A DNA stretch of 64,000 nucleotides, taken from Candidatus Obscuribacterales bacterium (GTDB taxonomy: Bacteria; Cyanobacteriota; Vampirovibrionia; Obscuribacterales; Obscuribacteraceae). The stretch lies in NCBI GenBank assembly GCA_019752635.1, contig JAIELX010000016.1, forward strand, positions 1 to 64,000, read 5' to 3'. The position numbers and the translations under genes were made by a program. The notes beneath the pieces are model-generated. The model made no database searches, was not told the DNA's origin, and worked only from the letters and a program-made list of their open reading frames with translations. This document shows positions 8,866-19,514 of the stretch, piece after piece; position 1 is the stretch's first letter, and each line of letters opens with the position of its first letter.

Positions 8866-11800
8866 ATGCCCAGTATCAGAACAGATTACGACCTGACCAG
8901 CTCCGACGAACCGGTAGTAGATCTGCAATCTGCAGACAATCTGCTCAACGAAGTGTTAGGAACGATTGACCAGCGCCTGGAAAACGGCGCAGCCCTACCT
9001 GACGACCTAACTGAGCTCCCAAAATTCTACGATCAAAGCGGTGCACCAATCACCAATCTCGCGACCAGAGATAGCGGCACGGTTCTCTCGATGCGCAGGA
9101 ACGAAAGCGGCGCATTACAGATAGATGTCTATCCTTCCGCGCAAGCAGCTCGCAATCGCGAAGCAGCATTGAGGATGGTTGTAACCTACCAAGACACCGA
9201 AAACGGACTGCTGGAACGTCGAGAAGTTCGCGACCTGTCATCGTCGCAAGATACACCGGCGATGACTATTGAAACCACCAGAGGAGCCAATGCCGGGGAT
9301 CTGTCATTGACAGTCGTCAGAGGCAACGAACGCCAGACCACATCGTTTCGAAACGGAGTGCCGGACCAACTGGAAATCGTACAAACCGTTGACGGTGTTG
9401 AGCGCCATCTGTCATTCACATTTGCCGAAGGGCGCATCACAGCCGTACGCGTCAATGGTTCGGAGCTGACCGGCCAGGCTGCCACAAACTTTATTCAAGC
9501 TGCAGAAGAAGGACTGAGAGTTCTGGCACGCGAAAACAACATCGGATGGCCGCCCGTGGCAGCCAGAGAGAGCGACGGTGCAGAAGCCCCTCCCGCGAAA
9601 TCCATTCCCGTTTCCGCAGAAATGCTTACAGGACTAAGATGGAAACCGACTTTAAAGCCGGACGAAAAGCCCGCCGCAAAACCATCTGAAAAAACTTCTG
9701 AAAGCAAGCCTGCCGAAAAAGGTGAAGCGGTCCGGGTGGAAACAAGGCCGCTAACTCGTGGTCAGGAACTCGGGGCTCCGCTAAGCGAAGAAGAGCGAAG
9801 GCGCGTCACCGAATCTGTTGCTAATTTAGGTAGTCCTCAGTACACAACACGCGAGCAAGCATCTGCCGATCTTAGGGTATTCGGTCTGCGCGCACTAGCG
9901 CAGATTGTGGAGGCAACGCGCTCATCCGACCCCGAAGTCGCCCGCCGAGCCAGCGAGCTGGTTCGCCTTGCTGTCAGAAACCTAGCTTCTCCAATTGAAA
10001 CGCGAGGGCACGTCCAACCGACAGGCTCGCCACTGGCACAGACCGAAGCAACAGCGCATTCGGGAGCCATCGCAGAGGCCGATCGAATCGCCAGAGACCC
10101 GGTTTATCGCGCCAACCGACAAGCACAATTAGAAGCCGTTCGCGCAATAACCGGCTCAACCCCCGCAATAGAACGCAGTCTGCAAGAACTTACCAATCCA
10201 AGAGCGCTGCAAGCTTCCACAAGGATACGTTACGCCGAAGCTTTGATTGCAGCCAACGATCCCGCAAGCTTGCCGGCAGCGCGGCAGAACTTGCGCGAAG
10301 CTCTTCAGCACAACGGCAGCTTAGCTCGTGATGCCAGGTTCGTGACCGCGTTTGTTCGCTCTGGAAGCCCTTCCGATACCGAAATGATGACCGCATTCCG
10401 AAATGCTGGCGGCGACGCCAATGCCCTGGCGGCTCCGCCAGTCGCTGACAATCAGGCCGGACGCGGAGCATCGACAGACTCACTGCGAGCCGGTCTGTCC
10501 GGCGGGGCTGCATGGGGCAGGACGCTGGGCATGACTGCAGATGCCCGGCGAACCTTCGTTCAGAATCAAGGCGGCAACCTCACTCAAGCCCAGTATGCCG
10601 GAGTATTGACAGACCATTTTGTCACCGCGCAAAACGACGAGCAACGAACGGAAGCGACAAATGCGTTGCAAGCCGCCGCGCAAGCTGGAAACGCGGAGGC
10701 CAACCAGGCACTGCAACGCTTAGATTTTCTAGCATCTCTCAGCAATCCATTTGCAGTATTAGATAGAACCTGGGGCCCCCGACAAGACCTGTCCTACCCT
10801 GATGCGACCTCCCGGCGCGCCGCCATTCGCGAAGTGATGCAGAATCCGCCGCTTCATAGACCAATGCAGACGCACCATGAAGTCATTCATATGATCTTGG
10901 ACCATTACCGCAACGCTCAAAATGGTGCAGAGCGCACGGAAGCGATAAACTGGCTGAGAGACGAAGTACAAGCGGGCAACCTCTCTGCCGGACTTGCTCT
11001 TCGGCAGCTGGCCGCGGGCGACGCCATGATGCGATACGCAGAGGCAAGCCGCGCATTTGAGAGCGCAACGGACGAGCCCGGTCGGGAACAAGCCCGCCAG
11101 CAGCAAATGCAAGCACTGAGAGATTTGGCGCGACAAGCGCACGCGGAAGCACGCCGAGCGGACCCTTCGGCTGCAGGAAGTTTCCTTGATCACCTTGCTC
11201 GAGCACCACGACCGGGCATCAATCCGGCAGAAATTCAACAGCAAGTACAAACCGGACAAAACGAAGCGCAACAACGAGAACAGCTGGCTCGCCAAACGGT
11301 CGTCAGCGCCGTGAGAGGCACTGGGTCCGCAAGAGAACAAGCCCTGACCCAACTTCGAGCATTAGCCGACCAGCAGCTCAACACCGAGCGCAGCGCCGAA
11401 TATCAGGAACTCTACAATTTCGCCAGCTTCGCCGCCACTGCTAGCGATATCACTCGCTCCATCAATACTCCGGCAGATGCCGCGACTCATATGCTGCAAC
11501 TTGGCGTTCAGTCACGAACCAATCCGCAAGCTCTAACAGCCCTGAACGCAATTCGCGACGGAAGTCCGGCCGGAGCGGCGCTGGCGGCTGCAATCACCGC
11601 GAACAACCGAGAAGCCATTATTGCTGCGCTAGAAGATCAGGCACTGCGCACATCAGTTACTCAACAATTGCAGCCGGCATTGACACAAGTAGAACAGCTA
11701 AACGGTATCCGTAATTCTAACGCGCTGGAAGTTCTTAGCGCAAATCCGGAACTGCGCGAACGATTGCTTCGCGAGGCTGCAGAGCAGTCAGCCCGAGATC

Positions 11801-14800
11801 AGCAGGGTGTCGACGATGCTGTGCACGATTACCTCGTGCGCGATTCAAACGGACAACAGATTCGCACGGACCTGCTAGGAGCACTCCCCGCAAGCGGAGC
11901 AATGACTTTGGCTGCAGATGCCCCGCTGCGTCAGCAATTGCAAACTGCGCTAGACAACCATCTGCTACCTCGTCAGGCCGAAAGACTGGTCCGACAGCTA
12001 CTGCAAGCGGGAAATCTTCCCGAAGCAGATGTAACTAGATTAAGAGAATCACTTTCGAATACCGGCAATTCAAGACTAGAAGGTGCCCTGGGACGGCTGA
12101 ACGCAATCAGCAGAGACAATCTTGATACAGGCGGAGAATTTGAAGTAACTCTCAAAACTATAGAATCGATGGAGAACGCCCGCGCAATCCACGAGCGTGT
12201 CAACGCAGCTCTAGCGGCAGGTCCTGAAGGACGCACGCAAGCCGTTCAGCAAGTCATTCAGCGTATGGAACAACTCCAACGCTACGCAACTGATGGTCAT
12301 AATCATCCACATTCCACCCGGTACTTTCGGCAGTTAACCGAGGCTGTTCCGGGCGGCTTCGATGGACTAATGCAAAAGCTGCGCTCCAACAACCCTGCAG
12401 AGGTGACGGAAGCGCTCAATCTTATTCGCCAGCACATGCCAAACGGCGAGAATGAGGCTAATCAGTACAGAGCACTACGCATTGTTCGCAACTTAGGACC
12501 GGAGTCTACGGCAGAGGAACTACGAAGAGCCAGCGAGCGACTTGAACTTGAGATTAATGCGAGCCGCACCGAAGGCGGTGTCAATACCCACGCCGTTGAA
12601 TGGCAACAGTGGGCACGAGCATCAGAGCATGTCAGCGCGTTATCGCAAGCCGCAAGAGACAACACCCCGGATGCAGCCAGAGCGGCCGTCGACGCACTAG
12701 TAACCGCTGCGCGTAACGGCAACCGCTATGCGCGCACCGAGTTGACGGCGATTCTCGTTGGCAATTCAGATGCCAGCCAAATCGGAGCGTGGCTAACGAC
12801 AAATCCCGAGCTAAATGGAAGACCGCTCTATGTCCCAAATTTTGGTGGCATGAATGATGCTCTTCGCGCCGAGCTTCTAACAAGGGCGGCAGACGGATTG
12901 TTGGCCAGCGGACAAACGCCGCCGCTTACACAGGCAGAAGCATCCGGCGTTGCAATGGCGCTCGCGCGTGCGGACGAGCGCAACATGAGCGCCGAACTGA
13001 AGGAGAAGCTTACAACTATATTGCAGCGTGCTTTGCAAGGTGACGGCAAAGAAGCGGCGCTCACCGGCATTTTGGAGGCCGCTCGCTCTGGCGCACCGGG
13101 CTCAAGAGCGTTGGCCGATCTGTACTTGCGCAACGGCGGTATTGACCACGCTGCCTTTGCCAGACACCTGCCTGTAATTGAACAGCTAGCTGCAGCGCAC
13201 GATGAATTCAGTTTGCGAATTCTATCTGCGGTCGCTGCCGGGCGGGCCGACGGCAATAGCGCAGTAAACCCGCGTCCAGAGTCTAACCACGTATCAGAAC
13301 GAGCACGCGGCATTCTGGCCGAAGTCGGCGAACGACCCGGCATGCGAGACAAAGTAGCCGAGGCCATCCTTGCGATCAATACAATGGCCGGCAGCGATTC
13401 AGCATTCAGGGATCGACACGGTCTTATGTCCACACTAGGTCGGGTAGCAAATGGCAGTACCAATGAAGCATTGCGGAATCAGGCGCTCGACGCCATTCGA
13501 ACAAACTTCGAAACGGCCGCCACCGATCGCAACACAGACCGATTCAGAAGCGCTTTCGAAGGTTTGTCTTCGATGGCAAGGCACTGGCGAACCTCTGACG
13601 CCCATACATTTATTTCTAGACTCGACGCCAATACAGTCGAACATCTAAGACGCAACGCCGAGGCAATTCCCGAAGCAGTGCGCACGCAAATCATTACTGA
13701 GCTGCATCGGCGCGTCACCGCCAACGATACCACTGCCGAAGATCGGTTGAACGCGATTCGAGGAATGGGAGCCTTCGCGCGCCACCTGACGACAGAGCAA
13801 GTGCGCTCGCTCGCTGGCTTTGGAAGCGATGCGCGCTACAACACCGGCGGACAAACCGGCGATCAACGTATGGCAGCAATGGGAATCACCGATGCCAACC
13901 AAAGACGTCAAGTCCGAGCGGAAGTAGCCGAAGTCTTGATGCACGTTCTGTCTAGCGCCCCGAACTCACGTCCGGGAGTGGTCGGTCCAAGAGAAACGGC
14001 CTACTCCGCATTTCGCGATCTGCCGTGGCCTATCAAAAACGCTAGAGGTGGATTAACTGAGGGACGAGAAAGTGACCGGCTAAGAACGGCACTGGTTGAG
14101 TACTATCAAGGACGCCCTTTCGACATCTCACTGGCTTCTGAAATAAACAGAGTTTGCGATAGCGCAAAGTTGCCGCGACCAGCAGCGGATATCATTCGCA
14201 GGCTCGGTATTGGCGATCCAAACAACATGCTCGATCCTGAAAGATTGCGCACGGCCGACACCATTATTCGCAACTACAGCAGTGACGGGCGTTCTGGAGA
14301 AGACGTTCTGCGCCGTGTAGTCAGCAATATTGAACTGGTTAACTCGCTACCAGCAGGCACCAGAGCAAGACTTATGGGATGGACGGAGCTTACCTCCGAA
14401 GAAAAGACCGCCCTAGGCTGGGCCGAGCCTAACGACGCCGTCAAACGCGAACTGGGGTGGGACCGTCTTTCTGAAGAACAACGCGAAAACATTCGTTGGC
14501 AGGGCGCCAGAGTATCGGCGCAACAAGTGCTTGGACAAATGTTCAATAACGAGCTTCAGAACGCACCTCTAACCAGTGCACTTTTGCGCGATCTTTCCGC
14601 CGAAGCCGCAACGCTTCGAACTCAAGCAGCATCTCGGGTTGAACAGCTGACCAACGAGCTCAATACGCTAAATCAGCAAAGACGAGGCTCCGACGGACAA
14701 GGCGGCGTACTTGGCCAGTTGCACGACCATACTCGCGAAGGAGTCTCTTTCGGTCGTCGCGTGGTGAACATATTCAACAATGCAGTCGACCCCGCATTTG

Positions 14801-17800
14801 AACGCCGCCAAAACGAACTGCTCGCCGAGCTGCAACAGCTCAACGGGCGAATTGGCGACACGCAACAACGTCTGGGCGCAGCCGATCAACACAGCCACGA
14901 AGTTGCGCTGGCCGGACAAGTCGGCGAATACCAACGGTTATTGAACTCGGGAGACCAGGTCGCAGCGGATCGCCTGGCAATACAAATGTGGCGCGATCAC
15001 GGTCCGGCATTGGCGCAACTAGCACCCGGAGTGTGGCGTGATTTGACCGTATCCACAGACAACACGCTTCAGGGCGCGTCAATGTTGCGCAGACTACAGA
15101 CACGCGGACAAGCCCAATGGGATATTGTTCCGGGGTACGCGGCAGGCACACCGGGTGACCCCGCAACTTCACTTCCCGGACTCAGACAAGCACTGGGACT
15201 GGAGAATGCCGCCAATGCGACTGAAAGACGCGGAATTGCGCAGCTTTCGCCAACTGATTTGATGGATACAGCGGCGCTAAGATCGCACATGTTCGGGCGT
15301 ATAGACCAGGACCCGATTTTACGAAGAGTCTCTAACGCAGCTCGTGACCTGAACGGCCCATTGGAAGAACTGGGGCGCATGTTCTCCGCGGCTCAGCACG
15401 GCACAATCTACGAGAACTTCATCAATGACGCCAAGGATCGAGCCGGCACCATTCGTCGCGCAATGAACAGCGTCTCCGAAGCAGATTTGAGAGCAATGGA
15501 ACAACGCATCGAGCTTATGGTGCAGGCGCGCACTGCGCTGGCGGCAGGACCGCACAATGCACAGGCATTGCGTGAACTAGACGAGCGAATCCGCACCTAC
15601 AAAAACATGCACAACATGTTGAACCGCTTCGATGAAAATCCCCGCTATCCGGACGTAATCACCCCTGACGCAAGAGGAGAGCGAGCCAATCCTAACCGGC
15701 AGACTCGGCAAATGGTCGACAGCATCCTCGACAACTCACTGCAACCAAGTACATTCACGTCCTGGCTAAGACAAAATGGTCCAATAATAGGCGCCACCAT
15801 TCTTGCGGTGGCAGCTACAGTAGCAGCCTGTGCAACGTTCGGCGTCGCGTCGCCGGCAGCAGTCGGGCTGTGGGTTGCAGTGGCGGGACTGGCCGCGCGA
15901 GAAGTCACTAACGAAGTTCTATACCATGTAAACAACGGGGGCTACACCGGATTTGGACAATTCGGCAACCGCGGCTCTCGGGTTGGTCATTGGGGACGAA
16001 CGCTCGACGAACGAACAGTTTGGCAAAATGTTGCAGCATTGGGCACCGATGTAGTCGGTCCATATGCCATGGAGATAGCCCGCGACTGGGCAGCTTTCGT
16101 CGTCACGGCCGGGCTTAGCAACTACTTCTTTGGTGGCACAGCCACGGCAAGAGAAGCACTAACTTCAGTGTTTCGCTCGCCACCGCCCGGACTTACACAA
16201 CTGGCGTTCCAGGCGGAACGCGCGGCCTTAATGTCGCAAGGTCGTGGCGCCTCAGCCTCTTTCATGCGCGAGTTTCTCCAGAACTTCGGTCGCGAACTGG
16301 CGTTCAACGCAGGCTTCACCGCAGTGCAATCAGGCGCTGAAGCTCAGGTCCATGAGGTGATCGGACCGGAAAACGTAGCGAGAATGGGCGAGTGGGGTCA
16401 GTTCGGCCTTTCGTTTGCCCTATCCACTGGATTGGCGATGGGACAGGGTTATCGCGCGCACCGTCGTTTTCTCGAAAGCGCGAACATGACTAGCGGCAAC
16501 CATATGGAATTCCGCCTGGCCAGTGGCGTTACCGAAGCACAATTCGCGCACCATATGCGCCAACAGGGCTTTGAGGTTACTCAGTCCAGACCGGGACGTT
16601 GGGAAGTTCGCCCCGTCAATGCACCGCCGGGATTCCGCCCAATTGTGATGGAAGATGCTGCGCAACGCGGACAGGGGCGTCCTCAGGCCGAAGTAACTCC
16701 GACAGGAGAGACACCAACCTTGCGTCCGGCCGAAGCTCGCCCGGAGAATGTCGAAGTCAACAATCAGCAAACCTGGAGGCAAACTCCTGAAGGACAGGCC
16801 CTGCTTAATGAAGCGCGAGCCTTCTCTGAGCACTTCCTGAACCAGCGATATGGGCAGGCCTTGGATCTGGCACGAGCCGAATCGACATTGACCGCCATGC
16901 CTGAAGGGCAGACTCGCACGATTCGTCCCTACGATGTACCTTTTGATCTGCAAGCATTTACACGTGCTTCGGCAACGGAGCGCGTAAACATCATGCGCGA
17001 GTTTCTTCAGCGAATGGGGGATCAAGCCGGTGTCAGACAGCTTCCCGGAGGAGCCGGCATCGAAGTAACCGTGCCACGGCCTGTAATCGAAGGTCCAAAC
17101 GGAATGCGAATAAACGTCGCCACAGGCGAAGTCACTGTGCCAGGGCAAGGTCCAGTTCGCATTAATGTTGAAACAGGCGAGGTTATCCTGGCGCCGGGAC
17201 AAGCCCGTACAGCCACGCATACGCAAGTCGAAGCAGCATTCCGTCCATTCCGCGAGGCGGTGCCTCTGGCACAACGACAACGAATCGTCGCCGAGCAAGC
17301 GCTTATCGCGATGGAAGAACGACTTCACATGCAGCATGCCGCAATGGGTGAACGCGCATTCTCGCCTCGCTATGCCGAGTTTGTGCGAGACATGCGCTTC
17401 GACTCACCAGATCATACCGAATCACTGGGTGGAAGAGAACGCAGCCGGGCAAGCGTGGAGCAAGAAGTTCTGTTGGCTCTGCACGATGCCGGCTGGCCGC
17501 TAAGCCAGCTCGAGCACCATTTCGGCGCACACCATGTCGAGGCACGCAGGCCCGTATTCGAATACTTACGGGCACAAGAAGCGATCAGGCGAATCGGAGA
17601 CGCCGACACTCGCGCATTGGTGGAACTGGCAGTCCAGGAAGCCACGCCCAGTGCTCGACGAGCCCTATTGCAAAACCTTCCCGATATCATTCAACGCTAC
17701 GGCAACACGCCTGATTTAGTTACACGAATTGAGCAGATACGTGATGCAAGCGCAATGGTAGTGGACGGCGCGACTAGCGTGCAGCAGCTTGCAGAGGCAC

Positions 17801-18492
17801 TCAATGGCGTCCAGCGACAATTCGGCGATGTCGCCCGAGATCCTTCACTGGGTCACATAATCGATCAAACAGTTGCGGCGACAATTCTGCGCGATGGCTC
17901 ATTCGGTCGAAACATCCCCGCTTTCATACGCGATCTTCATGGCGCAATTGGTCATTTTGAGTTACCGGCTAACAGTCGGACCAGAGCAGCACTGGAACAG
18001 CGCATAAACAACTCGCTATCAACCAATCGCCCCCGCGCTGAGTTGCCCATAGACGGCATGGCGGCCATAGCCAACAGATTTGGATTGGGACCAGAAATGG
18101 TCCAGCGAATCAATGGTTATGATCCAGCGGGCAGGCCGCCAAAGACCGAAATTCTAAATAGGGACATAGCGGATGCATTTGTCTCTCAAGATCCCGGCCG
18201 TCGCTCGACGTCCTTCGATGAATTTTGGAGAAAAATGAGTGGAGATGAAGCAAATGGTCTGAGTGGAAATTTCAGAAGATCAAGTGATGTCACGGCACAC
18301 TTTGGCCAGGGTGGACGTGGCAGACGCGGAGCAGAGCTCGTCAGAGGCTCAGACAACCTTTTCGTGATCGATGTCGGGGGCAATAACTACAGAGTACTGG
18401 TCAAATTCGACTTTACCACGGGAACAGCCTCAATCAGATGGGCAGGCACTCATGCGCAGTATGATGGGATCAACCCAATGCGCTACAACTAG
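8866..18492 (+). CDS. Giant (3208 aa) polymorphic-toxin-like protein with C-terminal HigB-type domain
   Basis: One uninterrupted frame of 9.6 kb, with no obvious signal peptide. Residues 60-215 look beta-rich. A linker rich in Pro, Lys and Glu is followed near 307-372 by a HEAT-like segment (REQASADLRVFGLRALAQIV). A very long Ala/Gln/Arg-rich helical body then runs to about 2290, with coiled-coil stretches near 1920-2010. Hydrophobic helices lie near 2307-2350 and 2406-2425. A block near 2817 reads EERLHMQHAAMGERAFS. The last about 100 residues match the HigB/RelE-like mRNA interferase family: FDEFWRKM, VIDVGGNNYRVLVKFDF, IRWAGTHAQYDGI. A huge body with a small toxin at the tip is the plan of polymorphic toxins. 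No HigA-like gene follows. The export route is not visible. Confidence 0.85.
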   Translation: MPSIRTDYDLTSSDEPVVDLQSADNLLNEVLGTIDQRLENGAALPDDLTELPKFYDQSGAPITNLATRDSGTVLSMRRNESGALQIDVYPSAQAARNREAALRMVVTYQDTENGLLERREVRDLSSSQDTPAMTIETTRGANAGDLSLTVVRGNERQTTSFRNGVPDQLEIVQTVDGVERHLSFTFAEGRITAVRVNGSELTGQAATNFIQAAEEGLRVLARENNIGWPPVAARESDGAEAPPAKSIPVSAEMLTGLRWKPTLKPDEKPAAKPSEKTSESKPAEKGEAVRVETRPLTRGQELGAPLSEEERRRVTESVANLGSPQYTTREQASADLRVFGLRALAQIVEATRSSDPEVARRASELVRLAVRNLASPIETRGHVQPTGSPLAQTEATAHSGAIAEADRIARDPVYRANRQAQLEAVRAITGSTPAIERSLQELTNPRALQASTRIRYAEALIAANDPASLPAARQNLREALQHNGSLARDARFVTAFVRSGSPSDTEMMTAFRNAGGDANALAAPPVADNQAGRGASTDSLRAGLSGGAAWGRTLGMTADARRTFVQNQGGNLTQAQYAGVLTDHFVTAQNDEQRTEATNALQAAAQAGNAEANQALQRLDFLASLSNPFAVLDRTWGPRQDLSYPDATSRRAAIREVMQNPPLHRPMQTHHEVIHMILDHYRNAQNGAERTEAINWLRDEVQAGNLSAGLALRQLAAGDAMMRYAEASRAFESATDEPGREQARQQQMQALRDLARQAHAEARRADPSAAGSFLDHLARAPRPGINPAEIQQQVQTGQNEAQQREQLARQTVVSAVRGTGSAREQALTQLRALADQQLNTERSAEYQELYNFASFAATASDITRSINTPADAATHMLQLGVQSRTNPQALTALNAIRDGSPAGAALAAAITANNREAIIAALEDQALRTSVTQQLQPALTQVEQLNGIRNSNALEVLSANPELRERLLREAAEQSARDQQGVDDAVHDYLVRDSNGQQIRTDLLGALPASGAMTLAADAPLRQQLQTALDNHLLPRQAERLVRQLLQAGNLPEADVTRLRESLSNTGNSRLEGALGRLNAISRDNLDTGGEFEVTLKTIESMENARAIHERVNAALAAGPEGRTQAVQQVIQRMEQLQRYATDGHNHPHSTRYFRQLTEAVPGGFDGLMQKLRSNNPAEVTEALNLIRQHMPNGENEANQYRALRIVRNLGPESTAEELRRASERLELEINASRTEGGVNTHAVEWQQWARASEHVSALSQAARDNTPDAARAAVDALVTAARNGNRYARTELTAILVGNSDASQIGAWLTTNPELNGRPLYVPNFGGMNDALRAELLTRAADGLLASGQTPPLTQAEASGVAMALARADERNMSAELKEKLTTILQRALQGDGKEAALTGILEAARSGAPGSRALADLYLRNGGIDHAAFARHLPVIEQLAAAHDEFSLRILSAVAAGRADGNSAVNPRPESNHVSERARGILAEVGERPGMRDKVAEAILAINTMAGSDSAFRDRHGLMSTLGRVANGSTNEALRNQALDAIRTNFETAATDRNTDRFRSAFEGLSSMARHWRTSDAHTFISRLDANTVEHLRRNAEAIPEAVRTQIITELHRRVTANDTTAEDRLNAIRGMGAFARHLTTEQVRSLAGFGSDARYNTGGQTGDQRMAAMGITDANQRRQVRAEVAEVLMHVLSSAPNSRPGVVGPRETAYSAFRDLPWPIKNARGGLTEGRESDRLRTALVEYYQGRPFDISLASEINRVCDSAKLPRPAADIIRRLGIGDPNNMLDPERLRTADTIIRNYSSDGRSGEDVLRRVVSNIELVNSLPAGTRARLMGWTELTSEEKTALGWAEPNDAVKRELGWDRLSEEQRENIRWQGARVSAQQVLGQMFNNELQNAPLTSALLRDLSAEAATLRTQAASRVEQLTNELNTLNQQRRGSDGQGGVLGQLHDHTREGVSFGRRVVNIFNNAVDPAFERRQNELLAELQQLNGRIGDTQQRLGAADQHSHEVALAGQVGEYQRLLNSGDQVAADRLAIQMWRDHGPALAQLAPGVWRDLTVSTDNTLQGASMLRRLQTRGQAQWDIVPGYAAGTPGDPATSLPGLRQALGLENAANATERRGIAQLSPTDLMDTAALRSHMFGRIDQDPILRRVSNAARDLNGPLEELGRMFSAAQHGTIYENFINDAKDRAGTIRRAMNSVSEADLRAMEQRIELMVQARTALAAGPHNAQALRELDERIRTYKNMHNMLNRFDENPRYPDVITPDARGERANPNRQTRQMVDSILDNSLQPSTFTSWLRQNGPIIGATILAVAATVAACATFGVASPAAVGLWVAVAGLAAREVTNEVLYHVNNGGYTGFGQFGNRGSRVGHWGRTLDERTVWQNVAALGTDVVGPYAMEIARDWAAFVVTAGLSNYFFGGTATAREALTSVFRSPPPGLTQLAFQAERAALMSQGRGASASFMREFLQNFGRELAFNAGFTAVQSGAEAQVHEVIGPENVARMGEWGQFGLSFALSTGLAMGQGYRAHRRFLESANMTSGNHMEFRLASGVTEAQFAHHMRQQGFEVTQSRPGRWEVRPVNAPPGFRPIVMEDAAQRGQGRPQAEVTPTGETPTLRPAEARPENVEVNNQQTWRQTPEGQALLNEARAFSEHFLNQRYGQALDLARAESTLTAMPEGQTRTIRPYDVPFDLQAFTRASATERVNIMREFLQRMGDQAGVRQLPGGAGIEVTVPRPVIEGPNGMRINVATGEVTVPGQGPVRINVETGEVILAPGQARTATHTQVEAAFRPFREAVPLAQRQRIVAEQALIAMEERLHMQHAAMGERAFSPRYAEFVRDMRFDSPDHTESLGGRERSRASVEQEVLLALHDAGWPLSQLEHHFGAHHVEARRPVFEYLRAQEAIRRIGDADTRALVELAVQEATPSARRALLQNLPDIIQRYGNTPDLVTRIEQIRDASAMVVDGATSVQQLAEALNGVQRQFGDVARDPSLGHIIDQTVAATILRDGSFGRNIPAFIRDLHGAIGHFELPANSRTRAALEQRINNSLSTNRPRAELPIDGMAAIANRFGLGPEMVQRINGYDPAGRPPKTEILNRDIADAFVSQDPGRRSTSFDEFWRKMSGDEANGLSGNFRRSSDVTAHFGQGGRGRRGAELVRGSDNLFVIDVGGNNYRVLVKFDFTTGTASIRWAGTHAQYDGINPMRYN

Positions 18493-18580
18493 AGTTAGCA
18501 GTTTTGCTCTAATTACAAACACTGGTCAGGCTGCGTGAAACTTGGCAAAATTCATTCTGTCAGACGCAGAGGTTGCAAAT

Positions 18581-19507
18581 ATGAAGCGCAAAGGAGCGGC
18601 CGTCACGCTGGCAATTGCCGCCGCAGCCAGTCTAGCTAATAGTCCAGCAATTCCGCCATCGGCGAAAGCGGCGCCGGCCAATGCACCATGTTCGTGGCGT
18701 GAACTGCCAAATCCCTCCCCTGTAGGCTCTTCACCAGGGGCCACCTACTACACTTTTCCCCTAGACAATGGAACAAAGGCACACCTTATCGTCGCCGACC
18801 TTACTTCCGGAAAGTGGCGGGTAAAACCTGCACTCTCAGCCAAAACCAGGAGCACGTCCGAAATCGCCCGCGACTGCGGTGCAATCGCAGCTATTAATGG
18901 TGGCTATTTCAATCTGAGCGACGGGATAAGCGCTTCGTATGTAAATCTGAGCGGTCAGCAAGTCGCCGACCCGCGAACCAACAAAGCGCTGACGAGCAAT
19001 CCCAAACTGCAGCCACACCTGGAGAAAATCTTCGCTCGAACAGAAATTCGGTTTCTACAAAACAAGGCCGGTAAACATCTGATCCAAATCGCAGGGCACA
19101 ATGAACCTGTACCGGCTGGCACCAAGCTAGTAGACTCATTGCAAGCCGGTCCGAGACTCCTTCCCTGTTTGACAGCAAAGGAAGAGGCCTTCATTCGCAC
19201 GGAACCAGACGGTAGCATTTCCGATTCAATCGGCACAGGCAAGCTCGCCGCGCGCACCGCATTTGGCATCACAGAAGACGGACACGCAATGATGATCACG
19301 GTAGCCGGCAAGGGGCAAGAAGACGGCTCCTCAGGACTAACGCTTACAGGTCTTGCAGAGTTGATGAAAGGATTGGGATGCACAGAAGCCATCAATCTCG
19401 ATGGCGGCGCATCCACAACAATGTTTGCAGGAACCACCACCGTCTGCGGCAAGAAACCGGAAACTCGCGTCAAATCCATACTGCTCTTAGAACAAACTAC
19501 CAAGTAA
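18581..19507 (+). CDS. Secreted phosphodiester glycosidase family protein (NAGPA-like)
   Basis: The protein has a signal peptide (VTLAIAAAASLANS) followed by a domain of the type found in N-acetylglucosamine-1-phosphodiester alpha-N-acetylglucosaminidase and bacterial exopolysaccharide proteins. The hallmark motifs are AAINGGYFNLSDG, then RTAFGITEDGHAMMITV, then LGCTEAINLDGGASTTMF. Such enzymes cleave sugar-phosphodiester bonds, often in cell-wall or capsule polymers. The frame is open from a TTG at 18542, but the ATG at 18581 has AGAGG eight bases upstream and gives a clean signal peptide. It follows the giant gene by under 90 bases and may share its transcript; nothing suggests it is an immunity protein. 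Confidence 0.86.
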   Translation: MKRKGAAVTLAIAAAASLANSPAIPPSAKAAPANAPCSWRELPNPSPVGSSPGATYYTFPLDNGTKAHLIVADLTSGKWRVKPALSAKTRSTSEIARDCGAIAAINGGYFNLSDGISASYVNLSGQQVADPRTNKALTSNPKLQPHLEKIFARTEIRFLQNKAGKHLIQIAGHNEPVPAGTKLVDSLQAGPRLLPCLTAKEEAFIRTEPDGSISDSIGTGKLAARTAFGITEDGHAMMITVAGKGQEDGSSGLTLTGLAELMKGLGCTEAINLDGGASTTMFAGTTTVCGKKPETRVKSILLLEQTTK

Positions 19508-19514
19508 TCGCTTA

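Noticed and set aside
16420..17337. 305-codon minus-strand frame (and 10759-11352) inside the giant gene
   Set aside because: Antisense shadows with Cys/Arg/Ser-rich random composition; the plus-strand frame is continuous through both.
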